A DNA stretch of 64,000 nt, from assembly GCA_910586505.1 (NCBI GenBank), contig CAJUGV010000003.1:60252-124251 (forward strand), read 5' to 3'. Shown in pieces: positions 7,757 to 16,223 of the stretch (position 1 is its first letter; each line of letters starts with the position of its first letter). Source of the stretch: an uncultured Paraprevotella sp. Its GTDB lineage: Bacteria; Bacteroidota; Bacteroidia; Bacteroidales; Bacteroidaceae. Position numbers and translations under genes: made by a program. The notes beneath the pieces are model-generated. The model was given only the letters and a program-made list of their open reading frames with translations, had not been told where the DNA came from and ran no database searches.

Positions 7757-8857
7757 TTACTTCTTTACCTCCACAATGTGTGTAGGCTCCATCTCTGCAT
7801 TCCTGCGTGCGGTCTCCTCCACCACACGACGGGCAAAGTCCATCAGGGCCTGTCCGGTCAGGCTCTCCTCATTGAGCACTTCAGGCGTACCGTTATCGCC
7901 GTTTTCACAAATGCTTTGCACGATAGGTATCTGACCCAACAGCGGCACATTCATCTCTTCGGCCAACCGTTTCACGCCCTCTTTTCCGAACAGGAAATAT
8001 TTGTTCTGCGGCAGTTCCGCCGGTGTGAACCATGCCATATTCTCCACCAATCCGAGAATCGGCACGTTCACCTTCTCGTTCTGATACATGTTGATACCTT
8101 TGCGCGCGTCAGCCAATGCCACATTCTGCGGCGTGCTTACGATGACGGCACCCGTAATGGGAAGGGTCTGCACCAACGTGAGATGAATATCGCTTGTACC
8201 GGGAGGCGTGTCGATGATGAAATAATCAAGGTCGCCCCAGTGAGCATCGCCTATCAGCTGTTTCAGCGCATTGCAGGCCATCGCTCCGCGCCAAAGGGTA
8301 GCCTGATCGGGGTCGACAAAGAAACCGATGGACAACATCTTGATGCCATAACTCTCCACGGGCACAATCAGATCGCGTCCGTCTACCGGCTCGGCATAGG
8401 GACGCGCATCTTCCACATGAAACATCTTAGGCATACTGGGACCGAATACGTCCGCATCCAGCAAACCTACTTTATAGCCCAGTTTGGAAAGCCCTACAGC
8501 CAGATTGGCCGCTACGGTAGACTTCCCCACACCTCCCTTTCCGGACGACACGGCGATGATATTCTTCACTCCGGGCAGAAGCTTGCCTACTTCCGGACGG
8601 GGGGCCTGCAATGTCTTGGTGTGTATTTCCACTTCCACCTCCTTACCCACATAGGCATGAACGGCTGCTTCGGACGCCTTCACAAGCGACTTTAGAAAGG
8701 GGTTGGTCGGTTTGTCGAAAATCAACGAGAAACTGACATGCAGCCCGCTGATGCGAAGGTCATCCTCCACCATTCCGGCCTCCACTATGTTCTTTCCCGT
8801 ACCGGGATAGCGCACGGTGGCCAGTGCATCCATAATTAACTTGGGATATATTTCCAT
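7757..8857 (-). CDS. mrp: Mrp/ApbC-family Fe-S carrier P-loop ATPase
   Basis: 366 residues, cytoplasmic; the family transfers Fe-S clusters to apoproteins. Residues 1 to about 80 form a MIP18-like (DUF59) domain. The deviant Walker A motif SSGKGGVGKST spans about 104-114, followed by the ATPase core with LLDADVFGPSMP and DTPPGTSD. Canonical Mrp/Nbp35 proteins carry a CxxC for a bridging cluster after the ENM motif. Here that segment reads VENMAWFTPAELPQNKYF, with no cysteine. It starts 25 bp after trmB ends, in the same direction. Confidence 0.93.
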   Translation of the reverse strand: MEIYPKLIMDALATVRYPGTGKNIVEAGMVEDDLRISGLHVSFSLIFDKPTNPFLKSLVKASEAAVHAYVGKEVEVEIHTKTLQAPRPEVGKLLPGVKNIIAVSSGKGGVGKSTVAANLAVGLSKLGYKVGLLDADVFGPSMPKMFHVEDARPYAEPVDGRDLIVPVESYGIKMLSIGFFVDPDQATLWRGAMACNALKQLIGDAHWGDLDYFIIDTPPGTSDIHLTLVQTLPITGAVIVSTPQNVALADARKGINMYQNEKVNVPILGLVENMAWFTPAELPQNKYFLFGKEGVKRLAEEMNVPLLGQIPIVQSICENGDNGTPEVLNEESLTGQALMDFARRVVEETARRNAEMEPTHIVEVKK

Positions 8858-8882
8858 AAAATCGGTATTTTAAATTCATCTG

Positions 8883-9662
8883 TTATCTGGAAGTCGACAA
8901 ACCGCTACGTTTACTGCGGTTGTAACTTCTGTATTCATCCAACTCTATCTCCACTTCCGGTTCTGCCAGCTCTCCGGCACGGGGCAGACGAAAACGCATG
9001 TATTTGATGTCCAATCCACGATCCAGCCATTGCTGTTCGTAATACGTGCGGATGGCAAGAATGCGCGCTTCCTCCGTACCGGGATGCTCAGCCAGCGCAC
9101 TGTGATAAAGGTCTTTGGTAGAGAACTCCAAGGGCAAACCGTTTCTTTCTACCATATACGAAGTATAGGTAAAGAGGAAATTGGAATCGGTTTTCAGATG
9201 GATCAATCCTCCGTCGCGCAGAAAACGACGGTAACGCTCCATGAAAAAAGTGGAAGTCAGACGTTTCGTCACTTTTTTCATTTGCGGATCACTGAACGTC
9301 AGCCATATCTCATCCACTTCGTCCACAGCAAAGAAACGATCGATTATTTCGATGTTCGTACGCAGAAACGCCACGTTGGACAGCCCTTCATGCAGCGCTT
9401 CGGTGGCCCCGGTCCACATGCGCGCGCCCTTGATGTCTACGCCGATAAAATTCTTATCGGGATAAAGACGCGCCAGTCCCACGGTATACTCACCGCGCCC
9501 GCAACCGAGTTCCAATACGATGGGATGGTCGTTATGAAAGAAGTCCCCGCACCAGCGGCCCTTCATCGTAAAGGGCACGTCATCGGCCACCGAATAAGGA
9601 TATTCAAACACATGCGGGTATGCCGCCATGTCGGCAAACTTCGCCAATTTCCCTTTTCCCAT
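8883..9662 (-). CDS. trmB: tRNA (guanine-N7-)-methyltransferase
   Basis: 259 residues; methylates G46 of tRNA using S-adenosylmethionine. Seen: VLELGCGRGEYTVGLA (SAM-binding loop), GVDIKGARMW, and the family motif WLTFSDPQMKK. The start is set at the ATG of MGKGKLAKFADM. The frame stays open upstream, but that part crosses the promoter -7 element at 9698-9705. The C-terminal tail is Arg/Ser-rich. First gene of a trmB-mrp transcript. Confidence 0.93.
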   Translation of the reverse strand: MGKGKLAKFADMAAYPHVFEYPYSVADDVPFTMKGRWCGDFFHNDHPIVLELGCGRGEYTVGLARLYPDKNFIGVDIKGARMWTGATEALHEGLSNVAFLRTNIEIIDRFFAVDEVDEIWLTFSDPQMKKVTKRLTSTFFMERYRRFLRDGGLIHLKTDSNFLFTYTSYMVERNGLPLEFSTKDLYHSALAEHPGTEEARILAIRTYYEQQWLDRGLDIKYMRFRLPRAGELAEPEVEIELDEYRSYNRSKRSGLSTSR

Positions 9663-9697
9663 ATTTCTGCTCTTTATATTCTGTTGTATTATGCGTA

Positions 9698-9728
9698 CAA
9701 AGATACTCACTTTGCCGTGAAACACAAA
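9698..9728 (-). promoter_or_regulatory. Promoter of trmB-mrp
   Basis: On the minus strand, TTTG (9725-9728), 19 bp, then TATCTTTG (9698-9705): an exact consensus match. The TTTG box overlaps the edge of the terminator of the preceding gene. Confidence 0.85.
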
Positions 9729-9766
9729 AGAGGAGCGTCCCGAAATACGCGGAACGCTCCCTCTTT
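9727..9766 (-). terminator. Terminator of the DUF975 gene
   Basis: Arms of about 12 bp (9727-9738 and 9754-9766, one bulged base), followed on the minus strand by CTTTTGTGTTT. Confidence 0.75.
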
Positions 9767-9785
9767 ATCCCGTCGGCCGCCCTAT

Positions 9786-10409
9786 TCAGGCCGCTTCGCC
9801 GATGCGACTTTCATAGTCGGCCCTCACATCTTCGTAGAAATGCGCAAAGGATGCCTGCATATAAGGCGCCAGCCACAAGTAGCCGATTCCCAGCGTCAAG
9901 ACGCAAAGCAATCCCCATCCGATAAAGGTGAGCTGCAAATAAAACAAATCAAACTTATGCCCGTCCATCATCTTCATGCTGCGTTCTATGGCTCCGTTGT
10001 ACTTCAACTCCGGATGGTCACGCAGGACATAGAAAGTCATGGCGTAAGAATATGCCTTGATAATACCCGGCACAATCAGCAGCAATGACCAAAGGAATAT
10101 ATAGATGCCGGCCAGTAAAGCAGTTCCCAACACGCGGGTATAGTCCCGGAATCCGACCAACAACTGCTCTATCTTATAGTCAGCACCGCTTCGGATATTG
10201 TCGAGAAACGCCACGTTCAAACCGAACGCCAGCGGAAGCAGCAACAACTGCACCAATGAAGAAAAACGTTCTGATCCTTCATAGCTCAAGAATCCGGGCA
10301 CTACTCCCATCACCACTAAGTAAATCAATGTAATCACTACAGCACCGCCCCATTTTCCGGACAGCGACACACGTGCTGCCGCACGTAACTCACTTGCACT
10401 TCTAATCAT
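9786..10409 (-). CDS. DUF975 family integral membrane protein
   Basis: 207 residues with about five hydrophobic segments. It starts MIRSASELRAAARVSLSGKWG, the N-terminal helix typical of DUF975. It contains LLLIVPGIIKAYSYAMTFYVL and, near the C-terminus, LGIGYLWLAPYMQASFAHFYEDV, the usual family signatures. The biochemical role of the family is not known. It starts 24 bp after the ilvE stop and probably shares its transcript. Confidence 0.8.
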   Translation of the reverse strand: MIRSASELRAAARVSLSGKWGGAVVITLIYLVVMGVVPGFLSYEGSERFSSLVQLLLLPLAFGLNVAFLDNIRSGADYKIEQLLVGFRDYTRVLGTALLAGIYIFLWSLLLIVPGIIKAYSYAMTFYVLRDHPELKYNGAIERSMKMMDGHKFDLFYLQLTFIGWGLLCVLTLGIGYLWLAPYMQASFAHFYEDVRADYESRIGEAA

Positions 10410-10433
10410 ATTTCCCTGATATTTAAAGATTAA

Positions 10434-11456
10434 CTATTCTATTACGATCCTGGTCCATTCATGAACATCCGGTTCGATACCATACTGGATGTTCCGCAAA
10501 TGATGGTAAAGTTTCGTGCAGACCGGTCCCGGCTTGCCGTCTTTACTGATCACATAGCTCCTTTTGTTTTCCAAATCGTCGATACGTTCGATGGGACTGA
10601 TCACAGCCGCCGTTCCGCAGGCTCCCGCCTCTTCGAATGTAGACAACTCTTCCTCCGGAATCTGACGGCGTTCCACCTTCATACCCATATCCTCCGCCAA
10701 CTGCATCAGACTCTTATTGGTAATGGACGGCAGGATAGAAGAAGATTTCGGGGTGACGTACGTATTGTCTTTGATGCCGAAGAAGTTGGCGGCACCACAT
10801 TCGTCGATATATTTCTTCTCTTTCGCATCCAGATAAAACTCGCAGGAGTAACCCAGATCGTGCGCCATCTTGTTCGCACGAAGACTGGCGGCATAGTTTC
10901 CGCCCACCTTATATATACCCGTTCCCAAAGGAGCAGAACGGTCGAACTCGCGGATAATCACATAAGGATTGGTGGCAAAGCCGCCTTTGAAGTAGGGACC
11001 TACCGGCGTGACGAAGATAACGAACAGATATTCGTTGGCAGGATGCACACCGACCTGAGCCCCCGTACCGATGAGCAACGGACGGATATACAGCGAGGCA
11101 CCGCTCTCATAGGGAGGGATGAAACGTTCATTGAGACGCACCACCCTGCAAACCATTTCCTCAAACAATTCCGTAGGCAACTCGGGCATCAGGATACCGC
11201 GGCAGGTAGCCTGCAGGCGGGCCGCATTCTCGTCCATCCGGAACACGCGCACCTTGCCGTCGGGGCAACGGTAAGCCTTCAGCCCTTCGAACGCCTCCTG
11301 TCCATAGTGCAGACAAGTGGCCGCCATGTGGATATTAATGGTTTCCTCGGAGCAGGTCTCTATCTCGCCCCACTTTCCGTCACGGTAATAGCACCGCACG
11401 TTATAGTCGGTCGGCATATAGCCGAACGACAGATTTTCCCAATCGATCTCTTTCAT
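10434..11456 (-). CDS. ilvE: Branched-chain amino acid aminotransferase
   Basis: 340 residues; PLP enzyme transferring the amino group between glutamate and the 2-keto acids of leucine, isoleucine and valine. Fold-type IV features are clear: HYGQEAFEGLKAYR, SLYIRPLLIGTG, and the PLP lysine Lys183 in GIYKVGGNYAASL. The C-terminal third has GTAAVISPI. The longer BCAT form without the E. coli insert pattern is usual in Bacteroidetes. It starts directly behind a TAACTTTG element. Confidence 0.95.
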   Translation of the reverse strand: MKEIDWENLSFGYMPTDYNVRCYYRDGKWGEIETCSEETINIHMAATCLHYGQEAFEGLKAYRCPDGKVRVFRMDENAARLQATCRGILMPELPTELFEEMVCRVVRLNERFIPPYESGASLYIRPLLIGTGAQVGVHPANEYLFVIFVTPVGPYFKGGFATNPYVIIREFDRSAPLGTGIYKVGGNYAASLRANKMAHDLGYSCEFYLDAKEKKYIDECGAANFFGIKDNTYVTPKSSSILPSITNKSLMQLAEDMGMKVERRQIPEEELSTFEEAGACGTAAVISPIERIDDLENKRSYVISKDGKPGPVCTKLYHHLRNIQYGIEPDVHEWTRIVIE

Positions 11457-11489
11457 ATAGCTCTATACTTTTAATTTCATTCTGAAAGG

Positions 11490-11497
11490 CAAAGTTA
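11490..11497 (-). promoter_or_regulatory. -7 element for ilvE
   Basis: TAACTTTG on the minus strand; the ilvE start is 33 bp downstream. No clear TTTG box at the expected distance. Confidence 0.7.
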
Positions 11498-11547
11498 CGG
11501 AAAAAAGCAATAAATCAGCAGGAGTGCCCGAATTTTATTTCAGTTTA

Positions 11548-11757
11548 TCACTCCGCTTTCTCCATTCCCAATACTTTCTTTACTTCCTCGTCGGCCGCAT
11601 AAAGTTTTTCCTTGCAGAAAGCCATCAGAGCACGGGCCTCTTTCAGTTCGCCGGCCAGTTCGTCAATGCCCGTTTCATTGTTCTCCATGCGTGCGGCCAG
11701 TTCTTCCAGCCGTGCCATGGCCTGTTCATAAGTCAAATCTTTCTTCTTCATGTTCAT
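11548..11757 (-). CDS. xseB: Exodeoxyribonuclease VII small subunit
   Basis: 69 residues, the normal size. It has the family pattern TYEQAMARLEELAARMENNETGI followed by an ELAGELKEARAL helix: a helical hairpin that binds the XseA C-terminus. The gene starts 4 bp after xseA stops, which implies translational coupling. The start could be the first Met or the third residue (MKKKD). Confidence 0.93.
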   Translation of the reverse strand: MNMKKKDLTYEQAMARLEELAARMENNETGIDELAGELKEARALMAFCKEKLYAADEEVKKVLGMEKAE

Positions 11758-11761
11758 TCGT

Positions 11762-13060
11762 TTATTGTATCACCGAACGCACTTCGCCTTCGGCCAGCCG
11801 TGTCGTGATTTCATCTCCTTTTTTCAGTTCAGAAGCCCGCCGCACCAGTTTACCCCCGCACAACGTCATACTGTATCCTCTTTTCAACAGCAGGTCGGGG
11901 TCGGCCGCCTCCACACGTTGCCGCAACAGTTGCAGACGGAAGCGCTCGCGTTCCACTCGTGCAAGGGCCGCACGCTCCATTCTTTCCGAATAAGCCAACA
12001 GGCGGCGGGCCTCCGATGTCAGCTGCCGCTCTCCGGCATGATACAGGCGGACGGTCAGCTGCTCCAGATGATGCTCGCCGCGGACACGCATCTGCAAGCA
12101 GGCGGAGGACATCCGCACCGACACCTGTTCCATGCGTCGCCGCTCATGTTCCATACGTACCGAGGCAGCCTGAAAAATGCGACGCGACGCCTCTTCCATC
12201 CGGGTAGCCACTTCTAACTGGTGCCGGACGAGAAAAGCGGCGGCGGCAGTGGGCGTCTTCACCCGTGTATGCGCCACAAGGTCTATCACCGTATCGTCGC
12301 GCTCATGGCCGATACCGGTAATCACCGGCAGCGGAAACTGTGCACAGGCCGCTGCCAGCAGATAAGTGTCGAAGCCCGACAAGTCGCTCGTGGCCCCGCC
12401 GCCCCGGATAATCACCACCGCATCCCATTGTTCATACTCGTGCATCACGGCTTCCAAAGCCGCCAATACGGACTCCTCCACCCGCTCTCCCTGCATCACG
12501 GCAGGAAAAAGCCTGAGAGAGAAACGAAGCCCGTAATCATTGTACAGCAACTGGTTGCAGAAATCACCGTAACCGGCTGCCGTGGCCGACGAGATGACGG
12601 CTATGCGGTTCATCACAAGCGGCAAAGAAAGTTCCTTATTGTCGTTCAAGATGCCGTCGGCTTCTAGGCGCGACAGTATCTCGCGGCGCTGACGCGCCAT
12701 ATCGCCCAACGTATAGGTCGGATCGATATCCGTGACGTTCAGCGAATAACCGTAAAGCTCATGAAAGACGACACCGACCCTGACCAGCACCTTCAGTCCC
12801 GGAGCCAGCACCCGCCCTGCCTCACGCTCAAACATGGTGCGAAGCAGAAAATAGGTACGCGCCCAAATGACTCCCCTTGCCTTGGCCACAAGATCACGGC
12901 CGTCTGGACCTTTCTGCACGAATTCCAGATAGCAATGGCCGTTATAGGCTTCACGCACCTCGCTCAGTTCGGCCTGCAGCCAATATTCGGACGAAAGGGC
13001 CTGCTCCAGCGTGTCACGCACCAGTCCGTTCAGTTCGTATAGTGTCAGATATGTTCCCAT
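11762..13060 (-). CDS. xseA: Exodeoxyribonuclease VII large subunit
   Basis: 432 residues from the Met of MGTYLTLYELNGLVRD, which matches the usual N-terminus; upstream in-frame sequence belongs to mnmA in another frame. An N-terminal OB domain (about 1-100) binds single-stranded DNA. The catalytic domain has VISSATAAGYGDF and VVIIRGGGATSDLSGFD, then a long coiled-coil (about 270-380) that carries XseB. It degrades single-stranded DNA in the cytoplasm. The first 47 bases overlap the end of mnmA. Confidence 0.94.
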   Translation of the reverse strand: MGTYLTLYELNGLVRDTLEQALSSEYWLQAELSEVREAYNGHCYLEFVQKGPDGRDLVAKARGVIWARTYFLLRTMFEREAGRVLAPGLKVLVRVGVVFHELYGYSLNVTDIDPTYTLGDMARQRREILSRLEADGILNDNKELSLPLVMNRIAVISSATAAGYGDFCNQLLYNDYGLRFSLRLFPAVMQGERVEESVLAALEAVMHEYEQWDAVVIIRGGGATSDLSGFDTYLLAAACAQFPLPVITGIGHERDDTVIDLVAHTRVKTPTAAAAFLVRHQLEVATRMEEASRRIFQAASVRMEHERRRMEQVSVRMSSACLQMRVRGEHHLEQLTVRLYHAGERQLTSEARRLLAYSERMERAALARVERERFRLQLLRQRVEAADPDLLLKRGYSMTLCGGKLVRRASELKKGDEITTRLAEGEVRSVIQ

Positions 13061-14198
13061 CCTGTTTTTCCAAATAAGCATGAAGCCCGCGCTGCGAGCA
13101 GATAAAGGCGCCGCCCACCATCTTGTCGCCCACATAGAACACGGCCGACTGGCCGGGTGTCACCGCAGAGGCTTCCTCTTCGAAAGAAATCAGCCACAAA
13201 CGGTCGCCCTCCGCTTCCTGAGGAAACAGATTGTCTACTACACGCATGCTGCACGGGATCGGACGGCTGCGGTAACGGATGCGCACGGAAAGCCGGGAAT
13301 CGGCAAAGGCGGCCTCATCCGCCATACGCCCTCCGGACACCAGCATGTGGCGGGTGAAGAGCTGGTCGGCATCCCCCAGCACCACGGTGTTCTTCCGTGC
13401 ATTAAGCCGCAACACATAGGCCGGTTTTCCCAAAGCGATGCCCAGCCCCTTGCGCTGCCCTACAGTGAAAAACGGAAATCCGCAATGCGCCCCGACGGCA
13501 CGCCCGCTGGAATCCACGAACTTCCCCGGTCCTACACGGGTGTCTATGTCCGGCACCTGCTCACGCAGGAAATCACGGTAATCTTTATCGATGAAGCAGA
13601 CTTCCATAGATTCGCCTCCGCGCGCCTTCATCTCGAAACCGTTCTGTTCCAGATAACTTCTCACATATCCCTTGCGAAGCCCGCCGAGAGGGAAAATGCA
13701 GCGCGACAGCACCTCGGGCCCCAACCTCCATAGAAAGTAAGACTGGTCTTTCTGTTCGTCCGCCCCACAATGCAGATAGTAGCGGCCGTTTTCTTCTTCC
13801 ACGCTCACGTAGTGCCCGGTGGCAATATAATCACATCCCAGCCTGTCGGCCCACTCCGTCAGCACACGGAACTTGAATACGGGATTGCACATCACACAAG
13901 GATTGGGCGTGCGTCCTGCCAGATACTCATCTACGAAATCCCGCACCACAATGTTCCTGAATGCCTCCCGCTCATCGGCCACATAATGCACGATGCCCAG
14001 ACGCCGGGCCAGATTCCTGGCTTCCTCTATGAAATCAGGATATTCCTGTCCGTCGGCAGAAAACTGGCGGGGCAAATCCCACACACGCATGGTCACTCCT
14101 ATCACTTCGTATCCACGTTCCTGCAACATCAGGCATACGGCAGAACTGTCTATCCCTCCCGACATCCCGACCAATACCTTCTTTCTTACCTGCTCCAT
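13014..14198 (-). CDS. mnmA: tRNA-specific 2-thiouridylase
   Basis: 394 residues from MEQVRKKVLVGMSGGIDSS. It adds sulfur to U34 of tRNA-Lys, -Glu and -Gln. Seen: PP-loop SGGIDSS (13-19), catalytic cysteines Cys101 (NPCVMC) and Cys201 (ESMEVCFID), and the C-terminal beta-barrel domain. The last 15 codons overlap the start of xseA in a different frame, giving a tail (NISDTIRTERTGA) beyond the usual family end. Confidence 0.94.
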   Translation of the reverse strand: MEQVRKKVLVGMSGGIDSSAVCLMLQERGYEVIGVTMRVWDLPRQFSADGQEYPDFIEEARNLARRLGIVHYVADEREAFRNIVVRDFVDEYLAGRTPNPCVMCNPVFKFRVLTEWADRLGCDYIATGHYVSVEEENGRYYLHCGADEQKDQSYFLWRLGPEVLSRCIFPLGGLRKGYVRSYLEQNGFEMKARGGESMEVCFIDKDYRDFLREQVPDIDTRVGPGKFVDSSGRAVGAHCGFPFFTVGQRKGLGIALGKPAYVLRLNARKNTVVLGDADQLFTRHMLVSGGRMADEAAFADSRLSVRIRYRSRPIPCSMRVVDNLFPQEAEGDRLWLISFEEEASAVTPGQSAVFYVGDKMVGGAFICSQRGLHAYLEKQDGNISDTIRTERTGA

Positions 14199-14225
14199 AT
14201 CAGTCTTAATGAAATTTCTTTCAGA

Positions 14226-14254
14226 CAAAAATAATAATAAATTGTCTAAGCAAA
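14226..14254 (-). promoter_or_regulatory. Promoter of mnmA-xseA-xseB
   Basis: Minus strand TATTTTTG (14226-14233) with a TTTG at 14251-14254, 17 bp upstream. The spacing is slightly short of the usual 19. Confidence 0.6.
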
Positions 14255-14331
14255 GAAAAATATTGAAATAATTCACATCATTCGCTCCGTCCGTCAGAAT
14301 TTCGTACCGCCCGGAAGAAACGGTAGAAATC

Positions 14332-14419
14332 TATTGCTCAATAAAATAAATTTTCATGAGGAGTATTTTAAAAAATCATGAGGATGAAAAATTATTTTCA
14401 TGAGCACAAAAATCACGTC
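14332..14419 (+). repeat. Intergenic 22-bp-period repeat array, locus 2
   Basis: Units begin at 14332, 14354, 14376 and 14398, exactly 22 bp apart. They open with TATTGCTCAA, TCATGAGGAG, TCATGAGGAT and TCATGAGCAC, followed by A/T-rich halves. The sequence 14345-14370 is almost the same as 50376-50401 in locus 5. It lies in the 384-bp gap between mnmA and the oadB stop, which holds no gene. Confidence 0.8.
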
Positions 14420-14523
14420 ACTTACCAACAACATATAACCGCATGCAAATCAACAATTTATCACATTGAGAAAAACTTTAGAAAACAGTGCCTTTTCTGT
14501 ACGCAAAAAATCATATATGCAAA

Positions 14524-14557
14524 AAGATGCGCCGCTTCCGGTGAAGTGGCGCATCTT
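14524..14557 (-). terminator. Terminator of the methylmalonyl-CoA decarboxylase operon
   Basis: A 15-bp stem (14524-14538 with 14543-14557, one G-T pair) closing a CGGT tetraloop, followed on the minus strand by TTTTGCATATATGATTTTTT. Confidence 0.85.
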
Positions 14558-14582
14558 ATATCGTTTATGGCATCACTGCGGC

Positions 14583-15737
14583 CTAACTCAGGAATCCGAG
14601 CAACACACCGGCTGCCACGGCAGAGCCGATCACGCCGGCCACATTCGGCCCCATGGCGTGCATGAGCAGATAGTTGCGCGAATCATATTCCAGACCCAGG
14701 TTCTGCGAGATACGGGCAGCCATAGGCACGGCCGATACTCCCGCATTACCGATAAGCGGATTGATTTTCTTATGTTTAGGCAAGAACAGATTGAAGAACT
14801 TGACAAACAGCACGCCAGATGTGGTAGCAATGATAAAGGCAAACGCACCCAGCGCAAAGATCTTGATGGTATCCATGGTCAGAAATTCACTGGCCTGTGT
14901 GGAACATCCCACCGTGAGTCCGAGCAGCATCACGATGACGTCGTTCAATGCACTGCCGGCCGTCTTGGCCAGGCGCGTGGTTTTAGTACTCTCCTTAAGC
15001 AAATTACCGAAGAACAGCATACCCAGCAAAGGAAGGCCTGAGGGCACGATGAACGTAGTAAGCAGCAAACCTACGATAGGAAAGATGATCTTCTCCGTCT
15101 GCGATACCTGACGGGCCGGTTTCATACGTATCACGCGCTCTTTCTTCGTAGTGAGCAGACGCATCAAAGGCGGCTGGATAACCGGCACCAATGCCATATA
15201 GGAATAGGCACAAACGGCAATGGCTCCCATCAGGTTAGGCGCAAGCTTGGAGGAAAGGAAGATGGCCGTGGGGCCGTCCGCTCCTCCGATGATGGCGATA
15301 CCGGCAGCCTGGTTGGGTTCGAATCCCAGTGCAAGGGCGATCATATACGCCCCGAAAATACCGAACTGTGCCGATGCTCCCACCAGAAGAAGCTTCGGAT
15401 TGGCAATGAGCGCCGTGAAATCCGTCATGGCACCGATACCGAGAAACACGAGCGGCGGATACCAGCCCGTCTTCACTCCCTGATAGAAAATATTCAGTAC
15501 GGAATTGTCCTCGTAAAGTCCCACTTCAAGCCCTACAGCCTTAAAAGGAATGTTTCCCAGAATAATACCCAGACCGATAGGAATCAGAAGCAACGGCTCG
15601 AAATCTTTCTTAATGGCCAGCCACAAGAAAAACGCACCCACCAGAATCATAATCCAGTTTCCGAGTTCCGCATTGGCAAAACCCGTGTAGGTCAGAAAGT
15701 CGGATAACTTTGTCCCGATGAAATCAAATATTTCCAT
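14583..15737 (-). CDS. oadB: Na+-translocating decarboxylase beta subunit
   Basis: 384 residues with about ten membrane segments. This subunit decarboxylates carboxybiotin and couples it to Na+ export through the inner membrane. The family signature GIAIIGGADGPTAIF and the conserved GNAGVSAVPMAARISQ are present. It ends the operon mmdA / lamin-tail OadG / biotin carrier / oadB and starts 4 bp after the biotin carrier. Given the carboxyltransferase next door, the substrate is most likely methylmalonyl-CoA (mmdB), though the family includes oxaloacetate decarboxylases. Confidence 0.94.
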   Translation of the reverse strand: MEIFDFIGTKLSDFLTYTGFANAELGNWIMILVGAFFLWLAIKKDFEPLLLIPIGLGIILGNIPFKAVGLEVGLYEDNSVLNIFYQGVKTGWYPPLVFLGIGAMTDFTALIANPKLLLVGASAQFGIFGAYMIALALGFEPNQAAGIAIIGGADGPTAIFLSSKLAPNLMGAIAVCAYSYMALVPVIQPPLMRLLTTKKERVIRMKPARQVSQTEKIIFPIVGLLLTTFIVPSGLPLLGMLFFGNLLKESTKTTRLAKTAGSALNDVIVMLLGLTVGCSTQASEFLTMDTIKIFALGAFAFIIATTSGVLFVKFFNLFLPKHKKINPLIGNAGVSAVPMAARISQNLGLEYDSRNYLLMHAMGPNVAGVIGSAVAAGVLLGFLS

Positions 15738-15741
15738 AATC

Positions 15742-16185
15742 CTAACCGATTGTTACCAAGATTGCACCTTCACGCACCGAATCTCCCTTGTTGACATGTA
15801 TGGCCGTCACCGTACCGTCGCATTCGGCATTGATATTGTTTTCCATCTTCATGGCTTCGAGCACGACTACGGTCTGTCCTTTCTTCACGACCTGTCCCAC
15901 CGTCACGGCCACGGCATTCACCGTGCCCGGCAGCGGTGCGCTCACGGCTGTGCCGCCACCTGCGGGCACCACAGGCTGTGCTGCCGGAGCAGCAGCAGGA
16001 GTAACCGGACCGTGGTGAACATGAGCAACCGGACGGATCACCGGCTTATGGGTGAGATGCATCGGGCGCTCCATCTCCACTTCAAACGGAATTCCGTTTA
16101 CCTCCACCTTAGCCATATTGCCTTCCACTTCGTTTATCTTCACCGTATATTCGGCACCTTTTACCTTATATTTATATTCTTTCAT
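15742..16185 (-). CDS. Biotin carboxyl carrier subunit
   Basis: 147 residues. The C-terminal biotinyl domain (about 78-147) carries EAMKM with the biotinylated lysine at Lys113. Before it lies a flexible Ala/Pro/His-rich linker (about 50-80), and an N-terminal small domain starts MKEYKYKVKGAEYTV. It shuttles the carboxyl group from the MmdA-type carboxyltransferase to OadB. The gene sits between the OadG-like and oadB genes with short gaps. Confidence 0.94.
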   Translation of the reverse strand: MKEYKYKVKGAEYTVKINEVEGNMAKVEVNGIPFEVEMERPMHLTHKPVIRPVAHVHHGPVTPAAAPAAQPVVPAGGGTAVSAPLPGTVNAVAVTVGQVVKKGQTVVVLEAMKMENNINAECDGTVTAIHVNKGDSVREGAILVTIG

Positions 16186-16223
16186 AATGATTCTTTTTTT
16201 AGATTAGAGTTTAACAAATGATT

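Noticed and set aside
14332..14419. CRISPR array interpretation of the 22-bp repeats
   Set aside because: The period is too short for CRISPR, there is no uniform repeat with unique spacers, and no cas genes occur in the window.
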